A stretch of DNA of 64,000 bases from Actinomyces qiguomingii (GTDB lineage Bacteria; Actinomycetota; Actinomycetes; Actinomycetales; Actinomycetaceae). Below the pieces are notes generated by a model. That model was given only the letters and a program-made list of their open reading frames with translations, searched no databases and was not told the origin of the DNA. The stretch's first letter is position 1; each line of letters starts with the position of its first letter. Made by a program: the position numbers and the translations under genes. The DNA is taken from contig NZ_CP025228.1 of NCBI RefSeq assembly GCF_004102025.1, positions 3,472,001 through 3,536,000 on the forward strand. Direction: 5' to 3'. Positions 11,481 through 19,793 of this stretch are shown one piece after another.

Positions 11481-11530
11481 TCCGGGGCCGGACGGGCCAG
11501 CTCCGGGGCCGGACGGGCCAGCTCCGGGCG
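11481..11530. repeat. 21-bp tandem repeat upstream of ppk
   Basis: The unit TCCGGGGCCGGACGGGCCAGC is present twice in full, starting at 11481 and 11502, and partly at 11523. It lies in the 220-base gap between the ppk start and the next gene. Its GGCCGGACGGGCC core could fold, but no T-tract follows. Function unknown. Confidence 0.7.
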
Positions 11531-11611
11531 CTCGACGTCGTCCGGCGAGGATGCGACCGCCGTTGCGGGACGCCGCAGACCGGCCCGGGCGCTCGGCGTA
11601 ATCCGACGAGA

Positions 11612-12301
11612 TCAGTCCAGCAGTCCGACCTCGGCGCGCCGGGCCGCCTCGGCCAGTTCGTCGGCTGTCGCCACGAGCGCGGAGTCGCGGCGGGTGACCC
11701 GGTGGGCGAGCTCGTCGGCGTCGTCGTCGATCCAGGTGGCATTGCTGCCCGCGGCCAGGGACCGCAGGAAACCCGCGGTCATGTTCAGAATCGGAACCAA
11801 CGCCGGCACAGAGTCTTCGATGCGGCCGGTAAGTACCTCGTCCAGGGCGGCGCGCACCTCCTGCGGGGAGGGAACACGACGGGCATCGGCCAGTGCGGCG
11901 TCCAGGCGCACCCGGGCAGCGGCGGCCTTGGGCTCGGAGGCGATCGCGGTCAAGTCCACGACCGTGGCGTAGCGCCGCTCAACCAGATCCGGGTCGCGGC
12001 GAAGCCACTCGCACACTAGGAACAGGCGCCAGAGGGTGCCCGGCAGGGTAGTGGCCGGGGAGTCGGCCCAGAGTTCGGCGACGGCGTCCACACCATGACC
12101 GGCGACGGCCGCGACCACGCCGTCACGGGTGATTAGTTCCACGGAGGCGTCGGTCTCGACGGCATCCTCCGGGAAGCCGCCGACCAGAGCCTGCGCCGCC
12201 CGGTGGGCGAGCTCGGAGGTGACGGCGGTATCGACGCCGCCCTCGATGTTCTCGGCGTCCTCGGGGTCGAGTCTTGCGGGGCGGTGGAACTGGCGTGCCA
12301 T
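11612..12301 (-). CDS. Conserved hypothetical protein, predominantly alpha-helical
   Basis: A 229-residue soluble protein, Ala/Asp/Glu-rich, with no signal peptide or membrane segment and no catalytic motif that I recognise. It starts MARQFHRPARLDPEDAENIE. Codon use and GC pattern match its neighbours, so it is very probably a real chromosomal gene. It reads towards ppk on the same strand with a 220-base gap that carries a 21-bp tandem repeat, so it may or may not share a transcript with ppk-mutT1. I cannot assign a function. Confidence 0.75.
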   Translation of the reverse strand: MARQFHRPARLDPEDAENIEGGVDTAVTSELAHRAAQALVGGFPEDAVETDASVELITRDGVVAAVAGHGVDAVAELWADSPATTLPGTLWRLFLVCEWLRRDPDLVERRYATVVDLTAIASEPKAAAARVRLDAALADARRVPSPQEVRAALDEVLTGRIEDSVPALVPILNMTAGFLRSLAAGSNATWIDDDADELAHRVTRRDSALVATADELAEAARRAEVGLLD

Positions 12302-12525
12302 GGGAGCTCCTTGTGATTCCCGGTGGTCGGCCGGGCCGATCGACCGCGGAGCGGCCGGTCGGCCCGGGTAATGTTGCTCACGCCATTGTCCCGCATGAGC
12401 GGATGGCGGCGAGAGTGACGCGGGCGACGCCGCGGCTCCACGCCGTCGATCACCTGCCGTACCTGCACAATCGGCTATGCTGACCTGGCTGACGGCGTCT
12501 GGACTCCGCTTCCGGCCGTCGGCGC

Positions 12526-12599
12526 GCCCCTCTAGCTCAGTTGGTCAGAGCTGCGGACTTTTAATCCGAAGGTCGTGGGTTCGAGCCCCACGGGGGGCA
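12526..12599 (+). tRNA. tRNA-Lys (anticodon TTT)
   Basis: The acceptor stem GCCCCTC pairs with GGGGGGC, the D arm has AGCTCAGTTGGT, the anticodon loop is CTTTTAA (anticodon TTT) and the T loop TTCGAGC. The discriminator is A and a CCA is encoded in the genome at 12600-12602. Confidence 0.95.
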
Positions 12600-12918
12600 C
12601 CACGCGGGATAAGAGCGCGCAATGCAAACCTTTTATGCCGCCAGCCGGAAACAGCTTCGGGCAAAGGCCGCTCAGAGCATCTTGCACCCTCATTCCGTAT
12701 TGCGCATGCGGGCCGCTGCAGCACGGGCGGCCCGGCCCCAGAAGCAGGCCGATCGCCAATGCGCCTGCTAGCGCGGCGAGCGGGAACAGGATAAGCGTTG
12801 CCGACGAATCGGCATTACCCTCCACAATCAGTTCTCCGGCGCCTTCCAGAAGCAACAGCGAAAACATGCACAGCAGCACGCCCGCCATATTGGCGACCAC
12901 CGCGACAACGTGTTTCAT
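12532..12918 (-). CDS. Possible small membrane protein; 3' end uncertain
   Basis: From an ATG at 12918 the frame encodes a 128-residue product with two clear hydrophobic segments (about residues 4-24 and 41-61), consistent with a small two-pass membrane protein. It lies 29 bases downstream of the GlsB-like gene on the same strand. The odd part is the end: the frame has no stop until it has read through the complement of most of tRNA-Lys, giving the familiar spurious sequence VGLEPTTFG. Either the true gene carries an error or mutation upstream of the tRNA, or the frame is not translated. The membrane segments favour a real gene or recent remnant. Confidence 0.35.
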   Translation of the reverse strand: MKHVVAVVANMAGVLLCMFSLLLLEGAGELIVEGNADSSATLILFPLAALAGALAIGLLLGPGRPCCSGPHAQYGMRVQDALSGLCPKLFPAGGIKGLHCALLSRVVPPVGLEPTTFGLKVRSSDQLS

Positions 12919-12947
12919 TCTCGACGGCGTCCCGCCACACCCGACGC

Positions 12948-13205
12948 TCAGCGCCTGCGGGCGATGGCGAGATACGCGTAAATGGCGATCATGGCGGCGA
13001 TGAGCGACAGCAGCCAGCGGATCCAGTCCACTCCCGGGGTGTCGACCACGCCGAGCATCTCCGACACCCATCCGCCCAGGAAGGCGCCAATGGCGCCGAG
13101 GACGATTGTCCACAGGATGGACAGACTCTGGTCGCCGCGCATGATCAACCTGGCCAGGGCACCGATGATGCCGCCGAAGACGATCATTCCAATGAGTTCA
13201 CCCAT
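12948..13205 (-). CDS. GlsB/YeaQ/YmgE family membrane protein
   Basis: An 85-residue protein that begins MGELIGMIVFGGIIGALARLI and continues with LGAIGAFLGGWVSE, the Gly-rich pattern of the GlsB/YeaQ/YmgE (transglycosylase-associated) family. Three short hydrophobic stretches suggest a small integral membrane protein. Members are commonly linked to stress responses, but the molecular role is not known. The family is normally 80-90 residues, so the gene is full length. Its start ATG at 13205 has GGGAAAAG upstream as a ribosome-binding site. Confidence 0.88.
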   Translation of the reverse strand: MGELIGMIVFGGIIGALARLIMRGDQSLSILWTIVLGAIGAFLGGWVSEMLGVVDTPGVDWIRWLLSLIAAMIAIYAYLAIARRR

Positions 13206-13911
13206 GACGCTTTTCCCTTCATATCGCGTCGAACAATGCGCTCGCCGGCATATATGCCACGGAGCACTGGCGCCCTACACGCCTGAAAGCAAGATACACC
13301 ACGAATTGCCTGCCGTGAGACCAGTCTCAACTATATGCCGTATAGCAATCGCTCGCCCACACTATTCCCATTTCACTCCCACCGTATTCCAATCCATTCC
13401 CCATCCGGCTCGCAATATCCCCGCGCAGGCATAATGAACACTGAAAACAGCGGTGACAGCCGGCGCTTCAGGCTGGGGCGACGGTGAAGACGGGCTCGCC
13501 CACCGGCGCTTCGGGCTGGGGAGTGTCGTGGGCGCTGGCTGGTTGTGGGCGCTGGCCGCGCCGACTCCCGGCCTCGTACTTGGACCCCGTTCCTGCGGTT
13601 GGACCCCGTTCCTGCGGTTGGCCCCCGTTCCTGCGGTTGGACCGTCTGAGAGTGCGTTTCAGGCGGTCCAACGGCAGCCAGGCGGTCCAAGTGCAGCTTG
13701 GTGGCCCCGATCGTCCAGGATCTGCGCGAGGGCGTATCCGTGGGTGCGGACCCCGGAGATGTTCCGCAGGATCACGATGACCTTGGCGCATCCGTGGGCA
13801 CGGGGCGCCACGGGACGCCGAGGATGTGTATTGGGAGACGGTGACGGCATATCCGTGGGTGCGGGGCGCCACGGACTCCGCCCGCGGCGGCGTGACGCCC
13901 CGCACCTTCAG
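13206..13911. other. 706-base intergenic region rich in repeats, no gene found
   Basis: No supported coding frame lies here. It contains a direct repeat CCGGCGCTTC(A/G)GGCTGGGG at about 13461 and 13502, the phased TTGGACC array at 13580-13700, and three copies of a motif like ATCCGTGGG(T/C)(G/A)CGG near 13735, 13789 and 13850. The left part (13206-13440) is less GC-rich and probably contains the promoter of the glsB-like gene. Confidence 0.6.
13580..13700 (+). repeat. Phased TTGGACC/GGTCCAA array, copy A
   Basis: TTGGACC boxes start at 13580, 13599, 13618 (variant) and 13637, an exact 19-bp period. The inverted boxes GGTCCAA start at 13665 and 13684, also 19 bp apart. The central pair forms a 37-base hairpin (13636-13672) with 9-bp arms and an inner CTGA/TCAG stem. 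Three other loci in the window have the same geometry. Confidence 0.9.
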
Positions 13912-15321
13912 CTACAGCACGCCCAATACCAGGGCCAGCACCAGGACCACCGCCAGGGCCGTAACGGACATGACGGTCTCCATCAGCGACCAGGTCTTGA
14001 AGGTCTGCCCGACGCTCATGCCGAAGTACTCCTTGACCATCCAGAATCCGGCGTCATTGACATGTGAAAGGAACACCGAGCCCGCACCGATGGCCAGCAC
14101 CAGCAGGGCCGCCCCCACCGGCGGCATGGTCTGTGCCAGGGGCGCCATGATCCCGGCCGCCGTAATCGTGGCGACCGTGGCCGAGCCGGTGGCCAGGCGC
14201 ACCGCCACAGCCACCAACCATCCGGCGAGCAGCGCCGGGACGGCCGCCTGCTCGATCCAGCCGGCGATGATCGTGGCGATACCGGAGTCGATCAGAGTCT
14301 GTTTGAATCCGCCGCCGGCACCCACGATCAGCAGGATTCCGGCGATCGGCTCCAGGGAGGCGCCCACCCGCGCGGAGATCTCATCGGCGGTATCCCCCAT
14401 GCGCACACCCAAGACGAGTATCGCCACCAACACCGTCAGCAGCAGGGCGACGATGGGCTGGCCCAGGAACAGGGCGATATCTCCGATCGGATTGGTGGTC
14501 TCCTGCGACAGCGTCGTCTCCACCACGGTCCGCATAAGCATGAGCAGAACCGGCAGTAGCACCACGGTTATGGAGATGGCGAAGGAGGGACGCTCCCCGG
14601 CGCGCTCCTGCGCACTTCCACCGAGCGGCTCCGGCGCCTCGATTGGCACCCAGCGAGCCATGATGCGGGCGGACAGGGGGCCGGCCACCACAACCGTGGG
14701 CACGGCCACCGCCAGCCCGAGCCCCAGAGTCAGGCCGAGGTCGGCGTCAACGGCGTCGATGGCGATCAGCGGGCCGGGGTGCGGCGGCACCAGGCCGTGC
14801 AGGGCGGATAAGCCGGCCAATGCGGGAATCCCGACGAGCACAAGTGGCTGTCGGGCCCGCCTGGCCACAATCATCACCACTGGGATCAGCAGGACCATGC
14901 CCACCTCGAAGAACAGGGGGATGCCGACGACGAATGCGATCAGGGCCATCGCCCAGGGCAGCCTGCGGGTAGGAGTGCGGTCCAGGACGGTGTCGACGAT
15001 CTGGTCGGCGCCTCCGGAGTCGATCAGGAGCTTGCCGATGATGGCGCCGAAGGCAATGAGGGTGCCGACATCGCCGATGGTCGATCCCATGCCGGAGGTG
15101 AAGGCCGCGAAGGTGTCGCGCAACGGAATGCCCGCCGCCAGAGCCAGCACGGCCGACCCCAGGGTCAGGGCGAGGAAGGGGTGGATCTTCTTCCAGACGA
15201 TCAGGACGATGATGGCGGCGATACCGGCAAGCGCGGCCAGCACCAGTTGCAGTTCGTTGTCGGAGTGGGCCACGGCGTCGCCCGCGGCCGGCAGATGGGT
15301 AGTCATTTCGATGGGCTCCAT
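13912..15321 (-). CDS. gntP: Gluconate:H+ symporter, GntP family
   Basis: A 469-residue polytopic membrane protein with about 12-14 hydrophobic segments. It has the GntP-family features GLVPPHPGPL near the middle and HVNDAGFWMVKEYFGMSV near the end, both strongly conserved in gluconate permeases. It should import gluconate (or a related sugar acid) with protons. It lies 9 bases downstream of the gluconate kinase gene, with the divergent GntR-type regulator beyond, so substrate and context agree. An ATG five codons further in (15306) is an equally possible start; neither has a strong ribosome-binding site, which fits translation coupled to gntK. Confidence 0.92.
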   Translation of the reverse strand: MEPIEMTTHLPAAGDAVAHSDNELQLVLAALAGIAAIIVLIVWKKIHPFLALTLGSAVLALAAGIPLRDTFAAFTSGMGSTIGDVGTLIAFGAIIGKLLIDSGGADQIVDTVLDRTPTRRLPWAMALIAFVVGIPLFFEVGMVLLIPVVMIVARRARQPLVLVGIPALAGLSALHGLVPPHPGPLIAIDAVDADLGLTLGLGLAVAVPTVVVAGPLSARIMARWVPIEAPEPLGGSAQERAGERPSFAISITVVLLPVLLMLMRTVVETTLSQETTNPIGDIALFLGQPIVALLLTVLVAILVLGVRMGDTADEISARVGASLEPIAGILLIVGAGGGFKQTLIDSGIATIIAGWIEQAAVPALLAGWLVAVAVRLATGSATVATITAAGIMAPLAQTMPPVGAALLVLAIGAGSVFLSHVNDAGFWMVKEYFGMSVGQTFKTWSLMETVMSVTALAVVLVLALVLGVL

Positions 15322-15330
15322 TGGGAAGGG

Positions 15331-15855
15331 TCAGGACGGGGCACAGGCAGTTTCGAGCGCGGCGAGAATCGCCTCGAAGGTCTCTTCGGGGGTGGCGCGG
15401 GAGACGACGGCGACGCCGTCCTCATCTGCGTCGAGCGGCTGCAGGGTGGCGAACTGGGAGGGCAACAGGGCCGGGGGCATGAAGTGGCCCTCACGGTGTT
15501 CCATACGCTCGCGCAGCTCATCCTGATCGGCGACCAGGTGAATGAAGAAGACGCGTCCATCGGCCTGCGACAGCAGCTCCCGGTAGGAGCGCTTGAGCGC
15601 CGAGCAGGTGACGATGGTCTTTGTGCCGGAGCGGGCCTGCGCGCTCATCCAGTCGCGCAGCGACTCCAGCCAGGGGCGCCGGTCCTCATCATCCAGGGGC
15701 ACGCCCCGAGACATCTTGGCGATATTGGCCTGCGGATGGAAGTCGTCCGCCTCCGCCACGGGCCACCCCAGGGCGCGGTGGAGGTTCGCGGCCGCGGTGG
15801 TCTTCCCGCAGCCGGCCACCCCCATGAGAACCAGATGTTCAACGGGTTGGTTCAC
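15331..15855 (-). CDS. gntK: Gluconokinase
   Basis: A 174-residue P-loop kinase of the GntK family, which phosphorylates D-gluconate to 6-phosphogluconate with ATP. Walker A is GVAGCGKTT at about residues 12-20. The family motifs EADDFHPQANIAKMSRGVPLDDEDRRPWL and SALKRSYRELL are shortened here only in being spread over residues 35-65 and 84-95. The length matches the family (about 165-180). The start is a GTG at 15855, supported by AAAGGAG seven bases upstream. It is the first gene of the gntK-gntP operon, opposite the GntR regulator. Confidence 0.93.
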   Translation of the reverse strand: MNQPVEHLVLMGVAGCGKTTAAANLHRALGWPVAEADDFHPQANIAKMSRGVPLDDEDRRPWLESLRDWMSAQARSGTKTIVTCSALKRSYRELLSQADGRVFFIHLVADQDELRERMEHREGHFMPPALLPSQFATLQPLDADEDGVAVVSRATPEETFEAILAALETACAPS

Positions 15856-15887
15856 GGTGGACTCCTTTGACTACCTTGTCGACATTT

Positions 15888-15919
15888 AGTAGTACCATAA
15901 TGCTAGATAACGTACTACT
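15888..15919. promoter_or_regulatory. Candidate GntR operator between gntK and gntR
   Basis: An 8-bp perfect inverted repeat, AGTAGTAC at 15888-15895 and GTACTACT at 15912-15919, lies in an A/T-rich stretch of the divergent promoter region. It is 33 bases from the gntK start. The half AGTAGTACCAT resembles, as I recall it, the gluconate-regulator site of Corynebacterium (core ATAGTACCA). Binding by the adjacent GntR protein is inferred. Confidence 0.6.
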
Positions 15920-16083
15920 TTTAAATAGGTCGAAGGTCCCCGATTGGGTGGGTGTCGCGTCATGCATGTTGACGGTGCGGGCCGGGGCCCGGACAGCCAC
16001 CGCCCGACGCCGCCGCGAACACCGCTGCGGCCAACAACACTGACGCCTTAAGACTTCAGTGAAACCACTGCCCGGGAGCGACC

Positions 16084-16800
16084 ATGACCTCCTCATCCCG
16101 ACGCGGCGACATCCTCGACGCGCTCGGCCACGCGATCGTCTCCGGTCGGGTGCGTCCGGGCGAGTCCCTGACTCTGGAGGACATCCAATCCCGCCACGAC
16201 GTCTCCCGCACCCTCGCCCGGGACTGTGTGCGCACCCTGGAATCGCTGGGCCTGGTTCAGTCCCGACGCCGTGTGGGAGCCATAGTCCGACCCCAGACGG
16301 ACTGGGCTGCACTGTCCCCCTTGGTCATCCGCTGGCAGCTGGAGACCACGCCCGCGGGACCCAAGTTCGGCGCACTCACCGAGCTGCGCGCCGCCGTCGA
16401 GCCGGTCGCTGCCGCGGCCGCCGCCCGCCGAGCCACGGAGCAACAGCGCACCGAGTTGCTGCGACTGGCCCGCATCATCCACGAGCAGGGCAGCGCAGGA
16501 TCGGTCGCCTCCTACCTAGACGCCGATATCGCCTTCCACGCCCTGGTGCTCACGGCCAGCCAGAACGACACCTTCGCGGCGCTGACCGAGGTCGTGGCAG
16601 AAGTACTCAGCGGCCGCGCCCGGCTGACCGATGAGGCCTGGCAATCCCCCAAGGCCGAGGCCCTAGACCTGCATGTGCGCCTAGCCGAGGCGATCGCCGC
16701 GGGCCAAGCCGAACAGGCCGAGCAGTGCATGCGGGAGATCGTGGCGGAGGTGCGCGAGGTCCTGCTGGAGCGTGGTCTGCGTGGCCTCCTGGACTCCTGA
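16084..16800 (+). CDS. gntR: FadR/GntR-family regulator of the gluconate operon
   Basis: A 238-residue regulator. Residues about 5-70 form a GntR winged helix (RGDILDALGHAIVSGRVRPGESL ... SRTLARDCVRTLESLGLV, here quoted in part only), and residues about 85-225 are an all-helical FCD-type ligand domain with conserved Asp/His positions such as ADIAFHALVL. FCD regulators commonly bind sugar acids or other carboxylates. It is divergent from gntK-gntP, with a candidate operator in the shared promoter region, so repression of gluconate uptake and its own gene is the likely role. The ATG at 16084 follows GGGAGC. Confidence 0.88.
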   Translation: MTSSSRRGDILDALGHAIVSGRVRPGESLTLEDIQSRHDVSRTLARDCVRTLESLGLVQSRRRVGAIVRPQTDWAALSPLVIRWQLETTPAGPKFGALTELRAAVEPVAAAAAARRATEQQRTELLRLARIIHEQGSAGSVASYLDADIAFHALVLTASQNDTFAALTEVVAEVLSGRARLTDEAWQSPKAEALDLHVRLAEAIAAGQAEQAEQCMREIVAEVREVLLERGLRGLLDS

Positions 16801-16860
16801 CGCCGACTACTCCGGAGAGTGCGCCTGGGCCTTTGGGCCGCCGCACCCACGGCCGGCCCC

Positions 16861-17895
16861 TCAGAGCAGTGCGGCGGCGAGCAGGACCACGGGAACGAAT
16901 CCCGCCGTAGTCAGCAAGACGGCGTCACGGGCCAGCGGCCTGGCCACCCCGTAACGGGAGGCGTACATGAACACGTTCTGCGCCGTCGGCAGGCAGGCCG
17001 TGGTCACCGGCATCAGCAGCGCCCCATCCCGCAGTCCGGCCACCAGCCCCAGCGCCACCGCCAGGCCGGGCACAACCACCAGCTTCCACGTCACCGCCCA
17101 GCACAGGGCCCGCCTGCCAGCGGCGTCGTGGGCGGGCTCCGGTGGAATCTCGACGCGGTCCATCGCCTCCGCATCGCCGCGGGCGCCCCGGCCGCCACTG
17201 CGGGTCCTGCAGGCTGTTTCCGAAACCGCCGGCGGACGCCGACGTGACGCCGCCAGGCTCATGCCCAGTGACAGCATCATCAACGGAACGGCTATCCGCC
17301 CCAGCGCATCCAGCACCTGCGCCGGATACCCCCGCAGCACCCCGTCAAGATTGAATTCGGTGAGGTTGATGGTCACCCCCGCAAGCACCGCCAGCACCAG
17401 CGGGTTGCGCAGAGGGATGGTATAGGTGGCCAAGCGCGAAGGGTTCCCGCGGCGGGTGGCGGTGTCCAGCACGGCGAAGGTGACCGGGGTGAGCACCAGC
17501 AGTTGCAGCAACAGGATCGGGGCGACGGCGGTGGCGTCGCCGAGCACCAGGACGAGCACCGGGATGCCGAGGTTGGCCGCATTGACATAGCCGGAGGCCA
17601 GTGCGCCGATCATCGACTCGGCGGCCGAGCGGCGCAGAATGTACCGGTGCAGGCACCAGGCGGTGCCGATTCCGAGCAGCTCGGCCCAAACGGCCACCGC
17701 GGTCCCAACCGAGGCGACGGCCGCCAGATCGGCGGCCGCCAACGTGGTGACCAGCAGGGCGGGCGTGGCCGCATAGAAGCAAAGGCGCGTCAGTACCGTG
17801 TCGGATCCCACCGGTACGGCGCCGGTGCGCACCAGTACCCAGCCCACGGCGATAACGACGGCGAAGACCGCCAGGCCCCCGACCACGTCCGCCAC
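16861..17895 (-). CDS. AEC-family transporter
   Basis: A 344-residue membrane protein with about 10 hydrophobic segments in two halves separated by a hydrophilic loop (about residues 195-240), the layout of the auxin efflux carrier (AEC) family. Conserved pieces include GYVNAANLGIPVL in the first half and ACLPTAQNVFMYASRYG in the second. Substrates of bacterial members are mostly organic acids such as malate, or unknown. The GTG start at 17895 was chosen because of an excellent GAGGAGG seven bases upstream; the open frame upstream overlaps the previous gene. It follows that gene by 19 bases. Confidence 0.82.
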   Translation of the reverse strand: MADVVGGLAVFAVVIAVGWVLVRTGAVPVGSDTVLTRLCFYAATPALLVTTLAAADLAAVASVGTAVAVWAELLGIGTAWCLHRYILRRSAAESMIGALASGYVNAANLGIPVLVLVLGDATAVAPILLLQLLVLTPVTFAVLDTATRRGNPSRLATYTIPLRNPLVLAVLAGVTINLTEFNLDGVLRGYPAQVLDALGRIAVPLMMLSLGMSLAASRRRPPAVSETACRTRSGGRGARGDAEAMDRVEIPPEPAHDAAGRRALCWAVTWKLVVVPGLAVALGLVAGLRDGALLMPVTTACLPTAQNVFMYASRYGVARPLARDAVLLTTAGFVPVVLLAAALL

Positions 17896-17914
17896 TTCGC
17901 CCTCCTCGCGCCCA

Positions 17915-18889
17915 TCAGCCCAGCGGGGCGAGATCCACCCAGGTTCCGGCGTGGTCGGAGGCGACGAAGGTGCGCACCCCGCCACCCACAGTGTGCAGCC
18001 TCGGCGCCAAGCCGCCCCCGTCCGCCCGAACCACGGAAAGCGGTACCCCGGCGGCGTCGACCGGCCAGGGATCGGTCAGGAAGTGGTCGATACGCCGGGT
18101 CGGCCGGGCGGCAGGGAAGGTGGCCCCCTCCCCGAGCAGCCTGCCGATGCCGAGGGCGGCCACCTTATCGGCGGGCAGGTTGAAATCGCCGGCGAGCAGG
18201 TGCGCCCCGGGCAGTGCAGCCAACGCGCCCCAGGCGGCCGCGAGCTGCCCGGCAGCCACATCGCCGCGAGTGGCCAGGTGTGTGACTCCCAGCTGAAGGC
18301 TATCGATCCCGGGCAGCCTCCCCTCCCCCGGCCGGAGCTCGGCGACGAGCAGATTGCGCGCGGAGGCGGTGAACACGCGGTAGGAGCGTGGAGAGATGGG
18401 ATTGTCACCGCGACGCACCACACTTGCCGGCCCGCGGCCCAAGCGCATAACCCGCCAGGCACTGATCGGGTGGCGGGACAGCAGAGCGTTGCCGAAACCG
18501 GCCGGCGATCGACCCAGCAGGGCGCGGGCGGGGCCGAACACGTCGTCGGCGGGCCGGGCCAGGGCCGAACGCAGGGGGCGGCGCCGCAGTCCGGCGACGG
18601 GCCCCGCCCAGGCGGCCGCAAAGCGGTGGTGGTGCCAGCCCAGCAGCTCGGCCAGAGCCCCCGCCTGGTCCAGTCGACCGGAGCGGGACTGGCCCAGGTC
18701 GACCTCCTGCAGGGCGACGACATCGGGATCCAATTCGGCGATCTGTGCGGCGAGCTGCACCAGCACGGCGCGGGCCAGGGCCGGGCTGCGGATGTCGGCA
18801 CCGGCGAGCGACCCGGAGGCGGCCGCGCCGTCGCCGGCTCCGGCGCCGGGCAGGCCGTGCTGGAGGTTCAGGGTCAGCACCCGCAGCAT
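17915..18889 (-). CDS. Endonuclease/exonuclease/phosphatase-family protein
   Basis: A 324-residue protein of the EEP (DNase I-like) superfamily. It opens with VLTLNLQHG, has VVALQEVDLGQSRSG around residues 55-70, LLAGDFNLP near 235 and TRRIDHFL then ASDHAGTW near the C-terminus. These match the metal- and phosphate-binding motifs (N, E, D-x-N, D, S-D-H) of hydrolases that cut phosphodiester or phosphomonoester bonds. No signal peptide is seen. The substrate is unknown. It begins one base after the msrB stop and is followed closely by the AEC transporter, so msrB, this gene and the transporter look like one operon. Confidence 0.85.
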   Translation of the reverse strand: MLRVLTLNLQHGLPGAGAGDGAAASGSLAGADIRSPALARAVLVQLAAQIAELDPDVVALQEVDLGQSRSGRLDQAGALAELLGWHHHRFAAAWAGPVAGLRRRPLRSALARPADDVFGPARALLGRSPAGFGNALLSRHPISAWRVMRLGRGPASVVRRGDNPISPRSYRVFTASARNLLVAELRPGEGRLPGIDSLQLGVTHLATRGDVAAGQLAAAWGALAALPGAHLLAGDFNLPADKVAALGIGRLLGEGATFPAARPTRRIDHFLTDPWPVDAAGVPLSVVRADGGGLAPRLHTVGGGVRTFVASDHAGTWVDLAPLG

Positions 18890-18890
18890 G

Positions 18891-19370
18891 TCAGGCCTCC
18901 TGGGCGGGCATCTCGGGGGCGGAGGGCGAGGCGGCGCCGGCCTCGAAGGTCAGACTCACCGAGTTCATGCAGTAGCGCTGCCCGGTGGGGGTGGACGGGG
19001 CGTCGTCAAAGACGTGCCCGAGGTGGCTGTTGCAGGCGGCGCAGCGCACCTCGGTGCGCACCATGCCGTGGGAGGTGTCCGTGGACAGCACCACGGCGTC
19101 GGTGCGGGAGGGGTCGTAGAAGGACGGCCAGCCGCAGTTCGATTCGAACTTGGTGGTGGAGCGGAACAGCTCCGCCCCGCAGCCGCGACAGCGGTAGACG
19201 CCCTCCCGGTGCTCGTCGAGCAGTGCGCCGGTGAAGGGCCGCTCCGTGCCAGCCTCGCGCAGCACATGGTATTCAAGCGGGCTGAGGGCGGCGCGCCACT
19301 GGGCGTCGGTCCGCGCGATGGCGGCCGGATCAAGGCGAGGGGCTGCGTTCGTGTCTTCTGTTGCGGTCAT
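18891..19370 (-). CDS. msrB: Peptide-methionine (R)-S-oxide reductase
   Basis: A 159-residue MsrB, which reduces methionine-R-sulfoxide in proteins. It shows two zinc-binding CxxC pairs ([11 protein letters not shown] and [13 protein letters not shown]), the [10 protein letters not shown] segment, and the catalytic Cys in RYCMNSVSL. Length and order match the family. ATG at 19370 is preferred over the ORF's earlier start because the protein aligns from there and a purine-rich TGGGGGC lies just upstream. It is the first gene of a probable three-gene operon. Confidence 0.93.
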   Translation of the reverse strand: MTATEDTNAAPRLDPAAIARTDAQWRAALSPLEYHVLREAGTERPFTGALLDEHREGVYRCRGCGAELFRSTTKFESNCGWPSFYDPSRTDAVVLSTDTSHGMVRTEVRCAACNSHLGHVFDDAPSTPTGQRYCMNSVSLTFEAGAASPSAPEMPAQEA

Positions 19371-19793
19371 GCCCCCATACTGGCCCCGCTGTAATAGGCC
19401 GACAACCCCCGCACAGGCGTGGATAGTCTCACCCGAAGAACGCATGTCGGCGGGAATATCGGCGTCGTCCGTATTGCTCGGCCACTCCGCACGCGCCGAC
19501 TACCCGCACCCCTCGCTCATCGCCGCACGGTCCACGCGCATGCTGATTAGGTTTGACGCACCTTACTTATTTGGATAACGTCGTTACCCACGGGCGGAAG
19601 TCAATCAAAGAGAGGTCCGCGGTGACCGACAGGACCATGCGCACACGCCGATCATCGCAGACCCGGCGGCGGATCCTGCCGAGTACTCGTCCCGGAGCAC
19701 CGATCGGGTCCTGGAGTTCGTATTCGCCGACCGCGGCGCCTTCCGCCTGCACGGATGGATCGGACTGATGAGAGCAATGAGGGGAACGCAGTC
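19371..19793. other. Intergenic region between msrB and the esterase gene
   Basis: No gene could be supported. A small frame from GTG 19622 to 19768 (48 codons) follows AGAGAGG, but its Arg/Ser-rich product resembles nothing known. Another frame (19579-19796) encodes a protein-like stretch ending in LEFVFADRGAFRLHGW yet has no start codon, so it may be a remnant. TTGACG at 19553 and the dyad TAACG-T-CGTTA at 19576-19586 mark a possible promoter and operator. Confidence 0.4.

Noticed and set aside
13826..15526. 566-codon + strand frame opposite gntP/gntK
   Set aside because: It is the antisense shadow of two recognised genes and its Ser/Thr/Arg-rich product has no family features.
16861..17985. 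AEC transporter start at 17985
   Set aside because: That start would overlap the preceding gene by 71 bases, whereas GTG 17895 has an excellent ribosome-binding site.
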